DNA of 64,000 nt from Pseudomonas sp. HMWF032 (lineage in GTDB: Bacteria; Pseudomonadota; Gammaproteobacteria; Pseudomonadales; Pseudomonadaceae): NCBI RefSeq assembly GCF_003060885.1, contig NZ_QAIG01000012.1, positions 43,138 through 107,137 on the forward strand, written 5' to 3'. A program made the position numbers and the translations under genes. Shown piece by piece: positions 51,173-60,124 of the stretch (the first letter of the stretch is position 1; each line of letters begins with the position of its first letter). The notes under the pieces were generated by a model. The model was not told the DNA's origin, searched no databases, and saw only the letters and a list, made by a program, of their open reading frames with translations.

Positions 51173-52669
51173 TTATTTAAGCTGGATGGTCATGTTGGCG
51201 GACGCGCTGACAGCATCTTCATCAAACCAGCGGCTGGTCACCGTTTTGGTTTCGGTGAAGAAGCGCACACCCTGTTTGCCGTAGGCGTGCAGGTCACCGT
51301 AGAACGAACCCTTCCAACCGGTAAAGGAGAAAAACGGCAGTGGCACCGGCACCGGTACGTTGATGCCGACCTGGCCCACTTCCACTGCATGCTGATAATG
51401 CCGCGCCGCGCCACCGGAGCGGGTGAAGATCGAAGTGCCGTTGCCGTAGGGGCTGGCGTTGACCAGTTCAATCGCCTCGTCCAGGGTGTCGACCTCCATG
51501 CACACCAGCACCGGGCCGAAGATTTCCTCGCGGTACAGGCTCATCTTGGGGGTCACGCCGCGAAACAGGGTAGGGCCGACCCAGTTGCCGTTGGGGTAAC
51601 CCTCGATTGCGCAGTGCGAGCCGTCCAGCAGGCATTCGGCCCCTTCCGCTTTACCTTCGGCGATCAGGCGCAGCACACGCTGTTTCGCCTGCTGGCTGAT
51701 CAGCGGGCCAAAGGCGGCGTGGCCATCGGTCCAGTAGCCGGGTTGCAGGTCGGCCATCTGCGCCTGCAGCTCGTCGATCCAGTGCTTCGATTCACCGACA
51801 AACACCGCCACGCTGATCGCCATGCAGCGCTGCCCGGCGGCACCGCAGCTGGCGCCGACCAGGTTGCTCAGCACCTGGCCCTTGTGCGCGTCGGGCATGA
51901 TCACCATATGGTTCTTCGCCCCGGCAAACGCCTGCACGCGCTTCAAATGCGCGGTGCCGGTGCGGTAGATGTGCTGGCCGACTGGCACCGAACCGACGAA
52001 GGAAATGGCACGGATATCCGGGTGAGTCAGCAGGCTGTCGACCACTTCGCGCGCCCCGTGTAGCACCTGCAACACGCCCTTGGGCGCGCCGGCTTCGATA
52101 AACAGCTCGGCCAGGCGGTTAGGCGTCAACGGGTCCTGTTCGGACGGCTTGAGAATAAAGGTGTTGCCGGCGGCGATGGCCAGGGGAAACATCCACAGCG
52201 GAATCATCGCCGGGAAGTTGAACGGGGTGATGCCCACGCACACACCCAGCGGTTGAATCCAACTGGCGGTGTCGATGTCGCGGGCGACGTTCTCCATGGT
52301 TTCGCCCATGGTCAGGCTGGCGATGTTGCAGGCCTGTTCCACCACCTCGATACCGCGCCAGACATCGCCCTTGGCATCGGCCAGGGTTTTGCCGGTTTCC
52401 CCGGCGAGGATTTCCGCCAGCTCATCGTGATGTTCTTTGAGCAGGTGCTGATAGCGCAGCATCACCCGTGCGCGGTCGGAGACGGGCACTTCACGCCAGG
52501 TGATGAACGCGGTTTTGGCGCTGGCAATCGCGGCTTCGATTTCCTCGGCGGTGGCCTTGGGGGCCAGCGCCAGTACTTCCTGGGTCGCCGGGTCGGTGAC
52601 TTCGATAAATTCACGTGCGCGGCTTTCGCGCCATTCACCGTCGATCAACTGTGGGATTGCCTTGGCCAT
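51173..52669 (-). CDS. mmsA: methylmalonate-semialdehyde dehydrogenase (CoA-acylating) MmsA
   Basis: A 498-aa aldehyde dehydrogenase (P. aeruginosa MmsA is of the same length). The nucleophile Cys lies in GQRCMAISVAVFVG (about 285) and the NAD-binding/Glu region in ISFVGSVPVGQHIYR. It converts methylmalonate semialdehyde to propionyl-CoA and CO2. The start at 52669 is after GGAGACAAGC. It is the first gene of the minus-strand valine operon, divergent from mmsR. Confidence 0.95.
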   Translation of the reverse strand: MAKAIPQLIDGEWRESRAREFIEVTDPATQEVLALAPKATAEEIEAAIASAKTAFITWREVPVSDRARVMLRYQHLLKEHHDELAEILAGETGKTLADAKGDVWRGIEVVEQACNIASLTMGETMENVARDIDTASWIQPLGVCVGITPFNFPAMIPLWMFPLAIAAGNTFILKPSEQDPLTPNRLAELFIEAGAPKGVLQVLHGAREVVDSLLTHPDIRAISFVGSVPVGQHIYRTGTAHLKRVQAFAGAKNHMVIMPDAHKGQVLSNLVGASCGAAGQRCMAISVAVFVGESKHWIDELQAQMADLQPGYWTDGHAAFGPLISQQAKQRVLRLIAEGKAEGAECLLDGSHCAIEGYPNGNWVGPTLFRGVTPKMSLYREEIFGPVLVCMEVDTLDEAIELVNASPYGNGTSIFTRSGGAARHYQHAVEVGQVGINVPVPVPLPFFSFTGWKGSFYGDLHAYGKQGVRFFTETKTVTSRWFDEDAVSASANMTIQLK

Positions 52670-52702
52670 GCTTGTCTCCGGCACGATTGTTGTTGTGTCC
52701 CT

Positions 52703-52708
52703 GTTATA
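52703..52708 (-). promoter_or_regulatory. candidate -10 box of the mmsA promoter
   Basis: TATAAC on the minus strand, about 34 bp before the mmsA ATG. The -35 position falls near 52726-52731 with a poor match (TCCACA), directly beside the proximal operator half-site, as expected for an activator-dependent promoter. Confidence 0.45.
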
Positions 52709-52733
52709 GCCGCCTTACTCGGCTTTGTGGATT

Positions 52734-52765
52734 GACGATCTTGGTCTGCGGATGGACTATCTTGG
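52734..52765. promoter_or_regulatory. candidate MmsR operator: two 11-bp direct repeats
   Basis: GACGATCTTGG at 52734-52744 and GACTATCTTGG at 52755-52765 differ at one position and are 21 bp apart start to start, two helical turns. This geometry is typical of AraC-family activator sites. It lies 65-96 bp upstream of mmsA and just before mmsR. Confidence 0.65.
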
Positions 52766-52784
52766 GATTGAATCAGTAGCCCGG

Positions 52785-53672
52785 ATGCCTATGAGCGCGC
52801 AGGTCGATACCTCCAACTGGCCACTGCCGGCCAACGGTGTACGCTTTATCACGCCGCCTCGGCTGCGCCGCCTGCTCGCCCGCAGTCCGCTTGCGCAGGG
52901 CTGCTATCCGCTGGCTCTGGGTTTCTACCCGCAGGCGCAGGGGCACCGCATGCACCGTCCGCAGCCGGAGGATCATCTGTTGATCTACTGCCGTGCCGGG
53001 CAGGGCTGGTTGGAGACAGCGGATGGACGATTAGCTGTCAGTGGTGGCGATTTGCTGCTGTTGCCGAAAGGCGTGATGCATGCCTATGGCGCAGACGTGG
53101 ACAAGCCCTGGACGCTGTACTGGGTGCACTTCGATGGCGAGCTGGTAGCGGAGTTTCTCAAGCCCTTGGGCAAGGGACCGCTGTGGCGTATCGGCGTGCA
53201 GCCGCGTTTGTTGGCCGAGTTCGATGCGTTGCTTAACCTGCGCAAGCAGGGTTTGAACCTGGCGCATTTCATACACGCCGCACACCAGTTGCAGGTGCTG
53301 CTGACCTCCCTGGCCGTGCTGCCGGCGCGCACCACCCTGAAATCCGGGCGAGTGCTGGATGTGGACGCGGTGCAGGCGGTGATGCGTGCCCATCTGCATG
53401 ACGCGCTGAACCTCGATGAGTTGGCTGCGCAGTTCAAACTGTCGCGCTTTCACTTCGCCAAAACCTACCGCGCCCTGACCGGCCATGCGCCGATTCAGGA
53501 TTTTATCCAACTGAAAATGGCCCACGCCTGCCGCCTGCTCGATGAAGGCGAGCAGGGCATTCGCCAGGTGGCCGAACAGCTGGGCTATGACGATGTGTAT
53601 TACTTCTCGCGGCTGTTTCGCAAAGTGGTTGGCATGGCGCCCAGTCATTACCGGGCGCTGCATCAGGGATAA
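52785..53672 (+). CDS. mmsR: AraC family regulator MmsR
   Basis: A 295-aa regulator with an N-terminal cupin-like ligand domain (about 40-150, LLIYCRAGQGWLETADGRLA) and a C-terminal pair of helix-turn-helices (about 200-290: LNLDELAAQFKLSRFHFAKTYRALTG and IRQVAEQLGYDDVYYFSRLF). It lies divergent from mmsA, as in P. aeruginosa, where MmsR activates the valine operon. The start is uncertain: ATGs at 52752, 52785 and 52791 are all possible, but 52752 falls inside the operator. Confidence 0.88.
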   Translation: MPMSAQVDTSNWPLPANGVRFITPPRLRRLLARSPLAQGCYPLALGFYPQAQGHRMHRPQPEDHLLIYCRAGQGWLETADGRLAVSGGDLLLLPKGVMHAYGADVDKPWTLYWVHFDGELVAEFLKPLGKGPLWRIGVQPRLLAEFDALLNLRKQGLNLAHFIHAAHQLQVLLTSLAVLPARTTLKSGRVLDVDAVQAVMRAHLHDALNLDELAAQFKLSRFHFAKTYRALTGHAPIQDFIQLKMAHACRLLDEGEQGIRQVAEQLGYDDVYYFSRLFRKVVGMAPSHYRALHQG

Positions 53673-53743
53673 GTCAGAAGTTTTAGGGGGCAGGCGGCTG
53701 CTTTCCGGCCAAGGTGCTGGGTCTGAAATATCAACGCTAAGTG

Positions 53744-53766
53744 CTAACCGATAGATTGTCGGTTAG
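53744..53766. terminator. hairpin between convergent mmsR and MFS genes
   Basis: CTAACCGA-TAGATTG-TCGGTTAG forms an 8-bp stem between the two convergent stops. There is no long T-run, so termination is possible but not certain. Confidence 0.5.
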
Positions 53767-53776
53767 TGGCAAGTCG

Positions 53777-55015
53777 CTAACGTGCAGTCGGATGGTTCAC
53801 GCCTAACCCAGCTGATACAGCCGCGGTGGCTTCTGTGGGCAGCTTTAGGGTCAAGATAATGAGTACTGCGCCCACTCCGGCAATGGTTGCGTACACCCCA
53901 GCAAAGCTGCCGCTGTAATTGGCCAGTAGCCCTGCGCCGTAATTGCCGAGCATGCCGCCAGAGCCTTGCATCACGTTGGCAACGCCAAATATGGATACCG
54001 CCATGGCGCTGGACGATGCCAGTTTGGAAACGTAAGCGGGGATAAGGCCGAAAATGGGATAGAAGGCCGTAGAGAACAGCGCCGCTGAGACTAAGGGCCA
54101 ATGCCCTGAGGGACTTACAACGAATATCAGTGCCGCCGTTACCACACAGCCGTAGACCAGCAACATGGTGGCGCGCAGCCCCGTGCGGTCGGAGAGCCAA
54201 CCGACTGCCAGTCCTGCAAACATACCAACGAAGCCGATCACGGCCCAGACCTGTGCGCTGTATTGCACGTCAAAACCCAGTTCCGTGCGCAGGTAGGACG
54301 AGAGGTAGGTTTGGAACGGAAAGGTGGCAAACCCGATCAAGAAATTCATCGACCAGATCAGCAGCACCCAGGGTTGTATCAGCGCTGAGCGCTTGCTGGG
54401 CACTGTCAATTCAAGGGCTGTGGGCGCTACAACCGGCTGCGAGGTTGTGCTGAGCAAACCGCCTTTTTTGAAAACCACCAGCACCAGCAGTGCCATGGCC
54501 ACGGTCAGCAACCCTACCCACCACCACACGCTGCGCCATTCACCTGGCGCGGCATACAGCGGCACCAGCAGGCTGTTGATCGCCACCCCATAACTGGTTC
54601 CGCTGGATACCAGGCCCATGGCCAACCCCCGGTAGCGGTAGGCCGTGACCCTAGAGATGACATCGACCATCGGCACAAACACCATCGCCGCCGTACCCGC
54701 CAACAAGGTCAGTAATGCGCCGATAACAAGGATGTTGTTTGACAGCGGAATCAGCAGTAACGCCAGTGCACACACCGCCCCGGAGGCCACGATCATCCAG
54801 CCGCCACCAATCTTCGGTGTCAGCCAGACAGCCAGCAGGGCACAGAGTAGAAAGCCCAGCTGCGCCGAGGCGGTGATACTGCCTACGTAGGAGAAATCGA
54901 AGCCCAGGGAGGCCTGCATGTCCGGTACGAGCTGGGCAAATAGGTAAATCCCGAAACCATAGGTCGCGGCGACCAGGCTGGTTAACAACACGACAATCGC
55001 AGCATTCAAACGCAT
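53777..55015 (-). CDS. major facilitator superfamily transporter
   Basis: A 412-aa protein with about twelve hydrophobic segments and an MFS loop-like GWLSDRTGLRATMLL between TM8 and TM9. The N-terminal half carries LGFDFSYVGSITASAQLGFL. It resembles the YbfB/oxalate-formate-like MFS group. The start at 55015 (MRLNAAIVVLLTSL) follows AGGGTG. The substrate is unknown; no neighbour gives a clue. Confidence 0.87.
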   Translation of the reverse strand: MRLNAAIVVLLTSLVAATYGFGIYLFAQLVPDMQASLGFDFSYVGSITASAQLGFLLCALLAVWLTPKIGGGWMIVASGAVCALALLLIPLSNNILVIGALLTLLAGTAAMVFVPMVDVISRVTAYRYRGLAMGLVSSGTSYGVAINSLLVPLYAAPGEWRSVWWWVGLLTVAMALLVLVVFKKGGLLSTTSQPVVAPTALELTVPSKRSALIQPWVLLIWSMNFLIGFATFPFQTYLSSYLRTELGFDVQYSAQVWAVIGFVGMFAGLAVGWLSDRTGLRATMLLVYGCVVTAALIFVVSPSGHWPLVSAALFSTAFYPIFGLIPAYVSKLASSSAMAVSIFGVANVMQGSGGMLGNYGAGLLANYSGSFAGVYATIAGVGAVLIILTLKLPTEATAAVSAGLGVNHPTAR

Positions 55016-55506
55016 GGTCTGCACCCTGTGGACGGTTGGGATTGATAGCACTCAGGCGCGGGTTGCAACACGGCGTGATTGAGGCACACCTATCCACGGA
55101 TGCACTGCACTTGTCTGTGAGTCCATCTTTAAGTCAGCGTGAGGGGGCTATTGATCACGCAGCGCCAGCGGTACTGATTTTTCAGTACGCTGCTGCAGGT
55201 GACTCTACTGAGCGGGCAGTTCGGACGACTGATAAAAGCGTCCTGTATCTGCTCTAAAACGCCATGTCGTTGGCTTAATTTGCAGATCAGGTACGTGCTG
55301 AACGCTATTCAATCGGCGCTTGCACTTTTAGGTGGGGATGTCATGAGATCAGCTTGGTCGAGCCAGAACACGGCCTGACTAGGGGATAGTACGCTCGGGT
55401 AATGTGACCACTAATCCGTTGGAAATCACGCTGCCAAGGTCCAAGTGGCCTCTGCTTTAGCCCGAAGCGGAAACCCGCGTGTTCTGCTTCTCCGTTCACG
55501 CGCGGT
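55016..55506. other. non-coding region between the MFS and chemoreceptor genes
   Basis: 490 bp without a supported gene. A short hairpin GTACTGA-TTTT-TCAGTAC (55171-55188) is extended by GCAGCG/GCTGC. It may hold the MFS promoter near 55030-55100. A 73-codon frame at 55036 lacks a ribosome site. Confidence 0.5.
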
Positions 55507-57105
55507 TTACAGCTTGAAGAGGGCCGCCGTTTTCCGTAATTGCCCTGCGAGGCCAGTCAGTGCTTGACTGGTCGACGCCACCGCCTGATTGGCCGCGCTG
55601 ACGGATTGACCATTTCGTTCAAAGGCCGAGATTTCATGTTTCAGTTCACCGGCTTTCTGTTGAGACTGATTGGCCAAGTCCGCCGCCTCCTGGCTTACAT
55701 CCGCCAGTTTAAGAATGACCTGGCGACCTTCTTCCAAGGTTTGCACCAACTGTCCGGCTAACTCGACTGAGTGCTGCGCGGTTTCCCGGTTTGACGCCAT
55801 ATTGTTCACGGCGTCTTGAATCGAACCGACGATTTTTGCCAGCAAGTTGTTGATTTCGCCTGTTGATTGTTGCGTGCGCACGGCCAAGGTGCGGACTTCA
55901 TCGGCGACGACGGCAAAACCACGCCCGGACTCGCCAGCACGTGCCGCCTCAATGGCGGCATTGAGCGCCAGCAGATTGGTTTGCGAGGCGATCTCGGCAA
56001 TCGTTTTCACCACCCCGGCCACCTCGGTACCTGTCACCTGCAACGCTAACAGCATCTGCCCCGTGGTTTCGATATCTCCTGATAACTGACTGATGCTGTT
56101 TGCAGTCTGTTTCACTTCGACCTGACTTTGCGACATCGAGGCGGCACCTGCATGCGCCGAGTGCGCAGCGTGCACAGACCGACCGACGCTGTCTTCCATG
56201 TGCTGTTCCAGCTGCGCCATGCTGTTTACCAATACCGATAAGGTATTTTCCAGCTGCTGCACGGCGTTAGAGGATTGTTCAGAGCTGCCAGCCAGCGCAT
56301 CAACAGCTTGGTTAATCCCAGAAATCGCCTGGTATATATCCGCAATACCACTTTTAAAGACTCGTAAGAGTTGGTTGATGCTAGCCGCTACGCTGTTGAC
56401 CTCTGCCACGGTATCGGTCTTCAGCGAGCGGGTTAAATCGCGGCTATCAGCAATTTGCTGCAACTCACTGGATAAACGAATGATTGGGTTGGCGATTTGC
56501 TTTTTCGCGAGTAGAAAAAAGAAGATAGCGACTGCGGCAATCAGCAGCAGTAACGCGATGACAGTGCTGCTGTTTTGCGACAGAGCTCCACTGATGTTCT
56601 CTGTATTGTCCTTGGCTTCGTTGGTGATTTGCGCTGCCAGTGCCTCCAGTTGTTGATTGACCCCGTTAGCGGCTAGATCAATGTCGCTCAGCTGAGCACG
56701 TGCCTGGTCCCAATTGATTGGCTTTGCTTGCATTGTTTGTAAAAGGTTTTGCAGCGCCAGCTGGAGTTTTTGTTGGTTTGCTTGCAGTGTTTGGCCGCCG
56801 CTTTTATCCAGCACGCTCAGGCTGCGTTGTTGCGTTTGCTCCAGGCTTTTTTGTTTTTCAGTGAATGCTTCGCTTTTGATGATGGTGCCGTACAGCTCAT
56901 ACCCCGCCAGCACTTGATGGCTAGTGGTTATTTGTAATGTGGCAACGGCTTGTAGTGCGGGAACGGAACGGCTGACAAATCCGCCAACTTCCTGCATGAG
57001 CTGACGGTTGCTTTGAATCAACAGCACGGCTGCAACCAGCGTGACGAAGAAAATAGCGGCGTAACCAATAAAAATACGACTCTTCACCGACCCTGAAGTA
57101 GCCAA
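55507..57105 (-). CDS. methyl-accepting chemotaxis protein
   Basis: A 532-aa receptor. TM1 is at about 11-30 (FIGYAAIFFVTLVAAVLLIQ), then comes a helical periplasmic ligand domain (about 35-180, four-helix-bundle-like) and TM2 at about 183-203 (VIALLLLIAAVAIFFFLLAK). A HAMP domain follows (about 204-258), and the signalling domain with the hairpin tip EIASQTNLLALNAAIEAARA and GESGRGFAVVADEVRTLA. The ligand is unknown. Confidence 0.93.
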   Translation of the reverse strand: MATSGSVKSRIFIGYAAIFFVTLVAAVLLIQSNRQLMQEVGGFVSRSVPALQAVATLQITTSHQVLAGYELYGTIIKSEAFTEKQKSLEQTQQRSLSVLDKSGGQTLQANQQKLQLALQNLLQTMQAKPINWDQARAQLSDIDLAANGVNQQLEALAAQITNEAKDNTENISGALSQNSSTVIALLLLIAAVAIFFFLLAKKQIANPIIRLSSELQQIADSRDLTRSLKTDTVAEVNSVAASINQLLRVFKSGIADIYQAISGINQAVDALAGSSEQSSNAVQQLENTLSVLVNSMAQLEQHMEDSVGRSVHAAHSAHAGAASMSQSQVEVKQTANSISQLSGDIETTGQMLLALQVTGTEVAGVVKTIAEIASQTNLLALNAAIEAARAGESGRGFAVVADEVRTLAVRTQQSTGEINNLLAKIVGSIQDAVNNMASNRETAQHSVELAGQLVQTLEEGRQVILKLADVSQEAADLANQSQQKAGELKHEISAFERNGQSVSAANQAVASTSQALTGLAGQLRKTAALFKL

Positions 57106-57376
57106 AGAATACCTTCCTGCTTCTGCTGTAGCGTGAATGAATAATCCATGGGTTCATGCAAGCTCGGCTCAGTGATAACGCGCTCTTAGCCACGTTTCTC
57201 GCCGAGCAGTCTGCCATTAGAGGTTAGAGTATGGATCGGCGGTTGTAACTGTTGGCCCAGGTGTAAGCGACTAATTCAATGTGCGCCCAAGCGGCGCTGT
57301 GTGCAGCCGTTCACCTTGACTTGTCAGGACAGCTTCCCTAGCGTGCCGTCTTCGTTGGATTAAGCAGGAACCAGGC

Positions 57377-58069
57377 ATGAGCGCCGCCGATAACGTCAAA
57401 CTCGAAGCCGGCTGGAAGGCCGCGCTGCATGCAGAGTTCGAGAAGCCCTATATGCGTGAGCTGGGGGATTTCCTGCGCAGCGAGAAAGCTGCCGGCAAGC
57501 AGATTTATCCGCCTGGCTCGCTGATTTTCAATGCACTCAATTCCACCCCGTTGGCGCAGAGCAAAGTGGTGATCATCGGCCAGGACCCGTATCACGGGCC
57601 AGGCCAGGCCCATGGTCTGTGCTTCTCGGTGCAGCCTGGGGTAAAGACGCCGCCATCGCTGGTGAATATCTATAAAGAGCTCAAGCGCGACCTAAATATT
57701 GACATTCCCGACCACGGCAACCTGCAGCATTGGGCGGAGCAGGGTGTGCTGCTGCTCAACACCTCATTGACGGTTGAGCACGGCATCGCCGGTTCCCACG
57801 CCAAGATCGGCTGGCAGACCTTTACCGACAAGGTGATCGAGGTGGTCAGCCAGCAGCAGGAGCGTCTGGTGTTTCTGCTCTGGGGTGCCCATGCGCAGAG
57901 CAAGGAAAAGCTGATCGATGTCAGCAAGCACCTGGTGCTGAAATCCGTGCACCCTTCGCCGCTGTCGGCGCACCGTGGCTTTATCGGTAACGGCCATTTC
58001 AGCCGCACCAACAAGTTCCTCCAGCAACATGAGCTGAGCCCGATCGATTGGCGCTTACCTGCTGCTTAA
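57377..58069 (+). CDS. ung: uracil-DNA glycosylase
   Basis: A 230-aa family 1 UDG that removes uracil from DNA. The water-activating Asp70 lies in IGQDPYHGPGQAHGL, and the C-terminal HPSPLSAHRGF loop holds the catalytic His (about 192). All motifs are intact, and the length is typical of the family. Confidence 0.96.
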   Translation: MSAADNVKLEAGWKAALHAEFEKPYMRELGDFLRSEKAAGKQIYPPGSLIFNALNSTPLAQSKVVIIGQDPYHGPGQAHGLCFSVQPGVKTPPSLVNIYKELKRDLNIDIPDHGNLQHWAEQGVLLLNTSLTVEHGIAGSHAKIGWQTFTDKVIEVVSQQQERLVFLLWGAHAQSKEKLIDVSKHLVLKSVHPSPLSAHRGFIGNGHFSRTNKFLQQHELSPIDWRLPAA

Positions 58070-58076
58070 TAGCCGG

Positions 58077-58946
58077 TTAAGCAGCGTCGCACTGCTGCTC
58101 GGCCAGATCGCGGCGCAGGTCGCGCAAGCGGTGACTCAGGCGCTCGCGCTGCGCTTCATCGCTGTTGCTCAACAGATGGCTGAACAGCGTGGCCAGCGCC
58201 TGGCGTGAGCGGCCATAACTGGCGCGGTACTCGTCGCTGTAGAAACGCTCGCGTTGTTGCAACAGCGGCGTCAGCCGCTCGGCGAAGTCTACGCTATCGC
58301 GTTCGGCGACCACCTTGCGCAGCTCGGCCTGCCAGAGTTGCCGATTTTCCAGCCACAGGCGGTTCTGCTCACCGAGGCTGTTGGCCCAGGTGGCGATATG
58401 CTCAGTTTGTGCACTGTTCAGGCGGCCGAGCCAGGGCCGTAGACGTTCCTGCATGCGCGTCTGGCGTTCGCTGATCTGGGTGGCCAACGGCGGGTCGAGG
58501 AAGTCCTGACGGTCTTCCAGGTTGTCTTCATCCATCGCGCTGTAGAGCTCGTTGACCTGCTGCTCGCTCAAGCCTTGCAGCAGCTCGATAGCGGTGGGGG
58601 TGATCTCGACGCCGATGCGTTTGAGCGCGGCATCGAACTGGGCAAATTGCTCAAGCAGCTGAGCGCTGTCGGGTTGCGGCTGGGCGAGGATGCTTTCGGT
58701 GGTTTGCAGCCAGTCGATATAGCGCGGCAACTCGGCGCTGCAATGCCATTGCAGGTGCGTTTGCAAGCGGGGCTTGAGCCAGGCCTGCTGCTGACTGTCG
58801 AGGTTCAGGTAATCGTTCAGCCGCCAGGGCACTAGCCAATCCAGGTTGCGGTACGCCAGGCCGGCACGGCTGCAGGCGCTAATCAGCAGGCTCAGGCAGA
58901 GCAACAGCAGCAGGGGTTTCACGGCGGGCCAACGCAGTACGCTCAT
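58077..58946 (-). CDS. DUF6279 family lipoprotein
   Basis: A 289-aa lipoprotein. The signal peptide ends at the lipobox LLISAC (Cys about residue 25); the mature protein starts SRAGLAYRNLDWLVPWRLND, a typical beginning for DUF6279 proteins. The remainder is highly helical with many Gln, Arg and Leu. It is probably anchored to the outer membrane facing the periplasm. The function is unknown. It is convergent with ung, with 7 bp between stops. Confidence 0.85.
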   Translation of the reverse strand: MSVLRWPAVKPLLLLLCLSLLISACSRAGLAYRNLDWLVPWRLNDYLNLDSQQQAWLKPRLQTHLQWHCSAELPRYIDWLQTTESILAQPQPDSAQLLEQFAQFDAALKRIGVEITPTAIELLQGLSEQQVNELYSAMDEDNLEDRQDFLDPPLATQISERQTRMQERLRPWLGRLNSAQTEHIATWANSLGEQNRLWLENRQLWQAELRKVVAERDSVDFAERLTPLLQQRERFYSDEYRASYGRSRQALATLFSHLLSNSDEAQRERLSHRLRDLRRDLAEQQCDAA

Positions 58947-59044
58947 AAAGGATGCCTCGATGGTGAGGGCCTGAGAGTACCGCCGTCGCCTGCGGCTGGG
59001 TGGCTGCGGACATATCTGTTAAACAAAACTGCCGCTTTGCAGGC

Positions 59045-59072
59045 AAAAAAGAACCCGCACAAGGCGGGTTAA
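59045..59072 (-). terminator. intrinsic terminator of the tct operon
   Basis: On the minus strand AACCCGCC-TTGT-GCGGGTT is followed by CTTTTTTG. It lies about 20 bp after the AbrB-family gene stop and before the DUF6279 gene. Confidence 0.9.
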
Positions 59073-59092
59073 ACGTGGTCGCTAAAGTGATT

Positions 59093-60124
59093 TCAGCTGC
59101 GTTGCCAAAGCCTGAATAAAGGTTCGGCGAGAAACATCACCAGAAACAGGCGCAGCACCTGCAAGGCCGTGACCAATGCCACCGAGAGGTGCAGGGCTTC
59201 TGCGGTCAGGCACAGTTCGGTGATGCCGCCGGGCATCATGCCGAGCATCAGTGCATTCTGGTTTTCCCCGGCCAGCCAGCCCAGGCCATGGCCCAGCGCG
59301 GCGGCGGCGAGCATGGCGAGCAGGCAGAACAGCAAGATGCGTGCGAGAAAGCCTGGCGCACTGCGAAAGAAGTGTCGGTCGAAGTGACAACCCAGGGCGC
59401 AGCCGATCAGCCATTGGCCGGCTTGGCCCAACCCTTCAGGCAAACCCAGGTGCAGGTCGAAGCTGACGCTGGCTACGGCGCAGACGGTCAGCGGGCCGAG
59501 CATCCAGGGGTTGGGCTGGCCCAAACGTCCCCATAACCAGGCCAACAGGGCGCCGCCGGGTAACAGCATGGCCAGCCAGAACCAATCCACCGGCGCCGGT
59601 ACAGGCGGCGCTATCGGCGGCAGGCTCCAGGTAAAGATTGCCGGAATCAGCAGCACCACCAGCAGCAAGCGCAGGCTATGGGCGGCGGCCACCTTGGCGG
59701 TTTCGGCGTTATGCCGTTGTGCCAGGTTGACCATCTCGCTGGCACCACCCGGCATGCTGGCGAAGAATGCAGTGGCGCGATCCAGGCCGGCGCGGCGTAG
59801 CACGACAATACCGATCAGGCTGAGCAGCAAGGTGAGCAGGGCGCCGAGCAGAATCACGCCGAAGTGGCTGAGCAGTTGGCCGAATACTTCACTGGTGAAA
59901 TGCAGGCCGATGGCGCTGGACACCAGCCACTGGCCGGTCTTGCGCCCGCCCGGCAGCTCGGTGATCAGCCAGCCGCTGCAGCGGGCGGCGATCACTGCCA
60001 GCAGCGAGCCGATGATCCACGGCAAGGGCCAGCCGATCAGGCTGGCCAGATAGCCACCTAACAGCCCGACCAGCGGGGTGGCCCACCCGCTTTGCCAGCC
60101 GGTGAGCGCATGGCGCTTAGGCAT
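59093..60124 (-). CDS. AbrB family membrane protein (duplicated domain)
   Basis: A 343-aa inner-membrane protein with two repeated halves of the AbrB family (PF05145; not the AbrB DNA-binding protein). Each half has a Pro-Gly-Gly loop: ASMPGGASEMVNLAQ and GMMPGGITELCLTAE. Roughly ten hydrophobic segments. Homologues are called putative ammonia monooxygenase, which is not supported by any redox motif. The start at 60124 overlaps the tctA stop by 8 bp, so it belongs to the tct operon; a transport accessory role is inferred. Confidence 0.87.
   Translation of the reverse strand: MPKRHALTGWQSGWATPLVGLLGGYLASLIGWPLPWIIGSLLAVIAARCSGWLITELPGGRKTGQWLVSSAIGLHFTSEVFGQLLSHFGVILLGALLTLLLSLIGIVVLRRAGLDRATAFFASMPGGASEMVNLAQRHNAETAKVAAAHSLRLLLVVLLIPAIFTWSLPPIAPPVPAPVDWFWLAMLLPGGALLAWLWGRLGQPNPWMLGPLTVCAVASVSFDLHLGLPEGLGQAGQWLIGCALGCHFDRHFFRSAPGFLARILLFCLLAMLAAAALGHGLGWLAGENQNALMLGMMPGGITELCLTAEALHLSVALVTALQVLRLFLVMFLAEPLFRLWQRS

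Noticed and set aside
52725..52784. Longer mmsR start at 52725 or 52752
   Set aside because: These starts lie before or within the direct-repeat operator, and residues encoded there do not look like the N-terminus of an AraC regulator.
55036..55257. 73-codon frame between the MFS and chemoreceptor genes
   Set aside because: Lacks a ribosome site and recognisable sequence, and it spans a hairpin.
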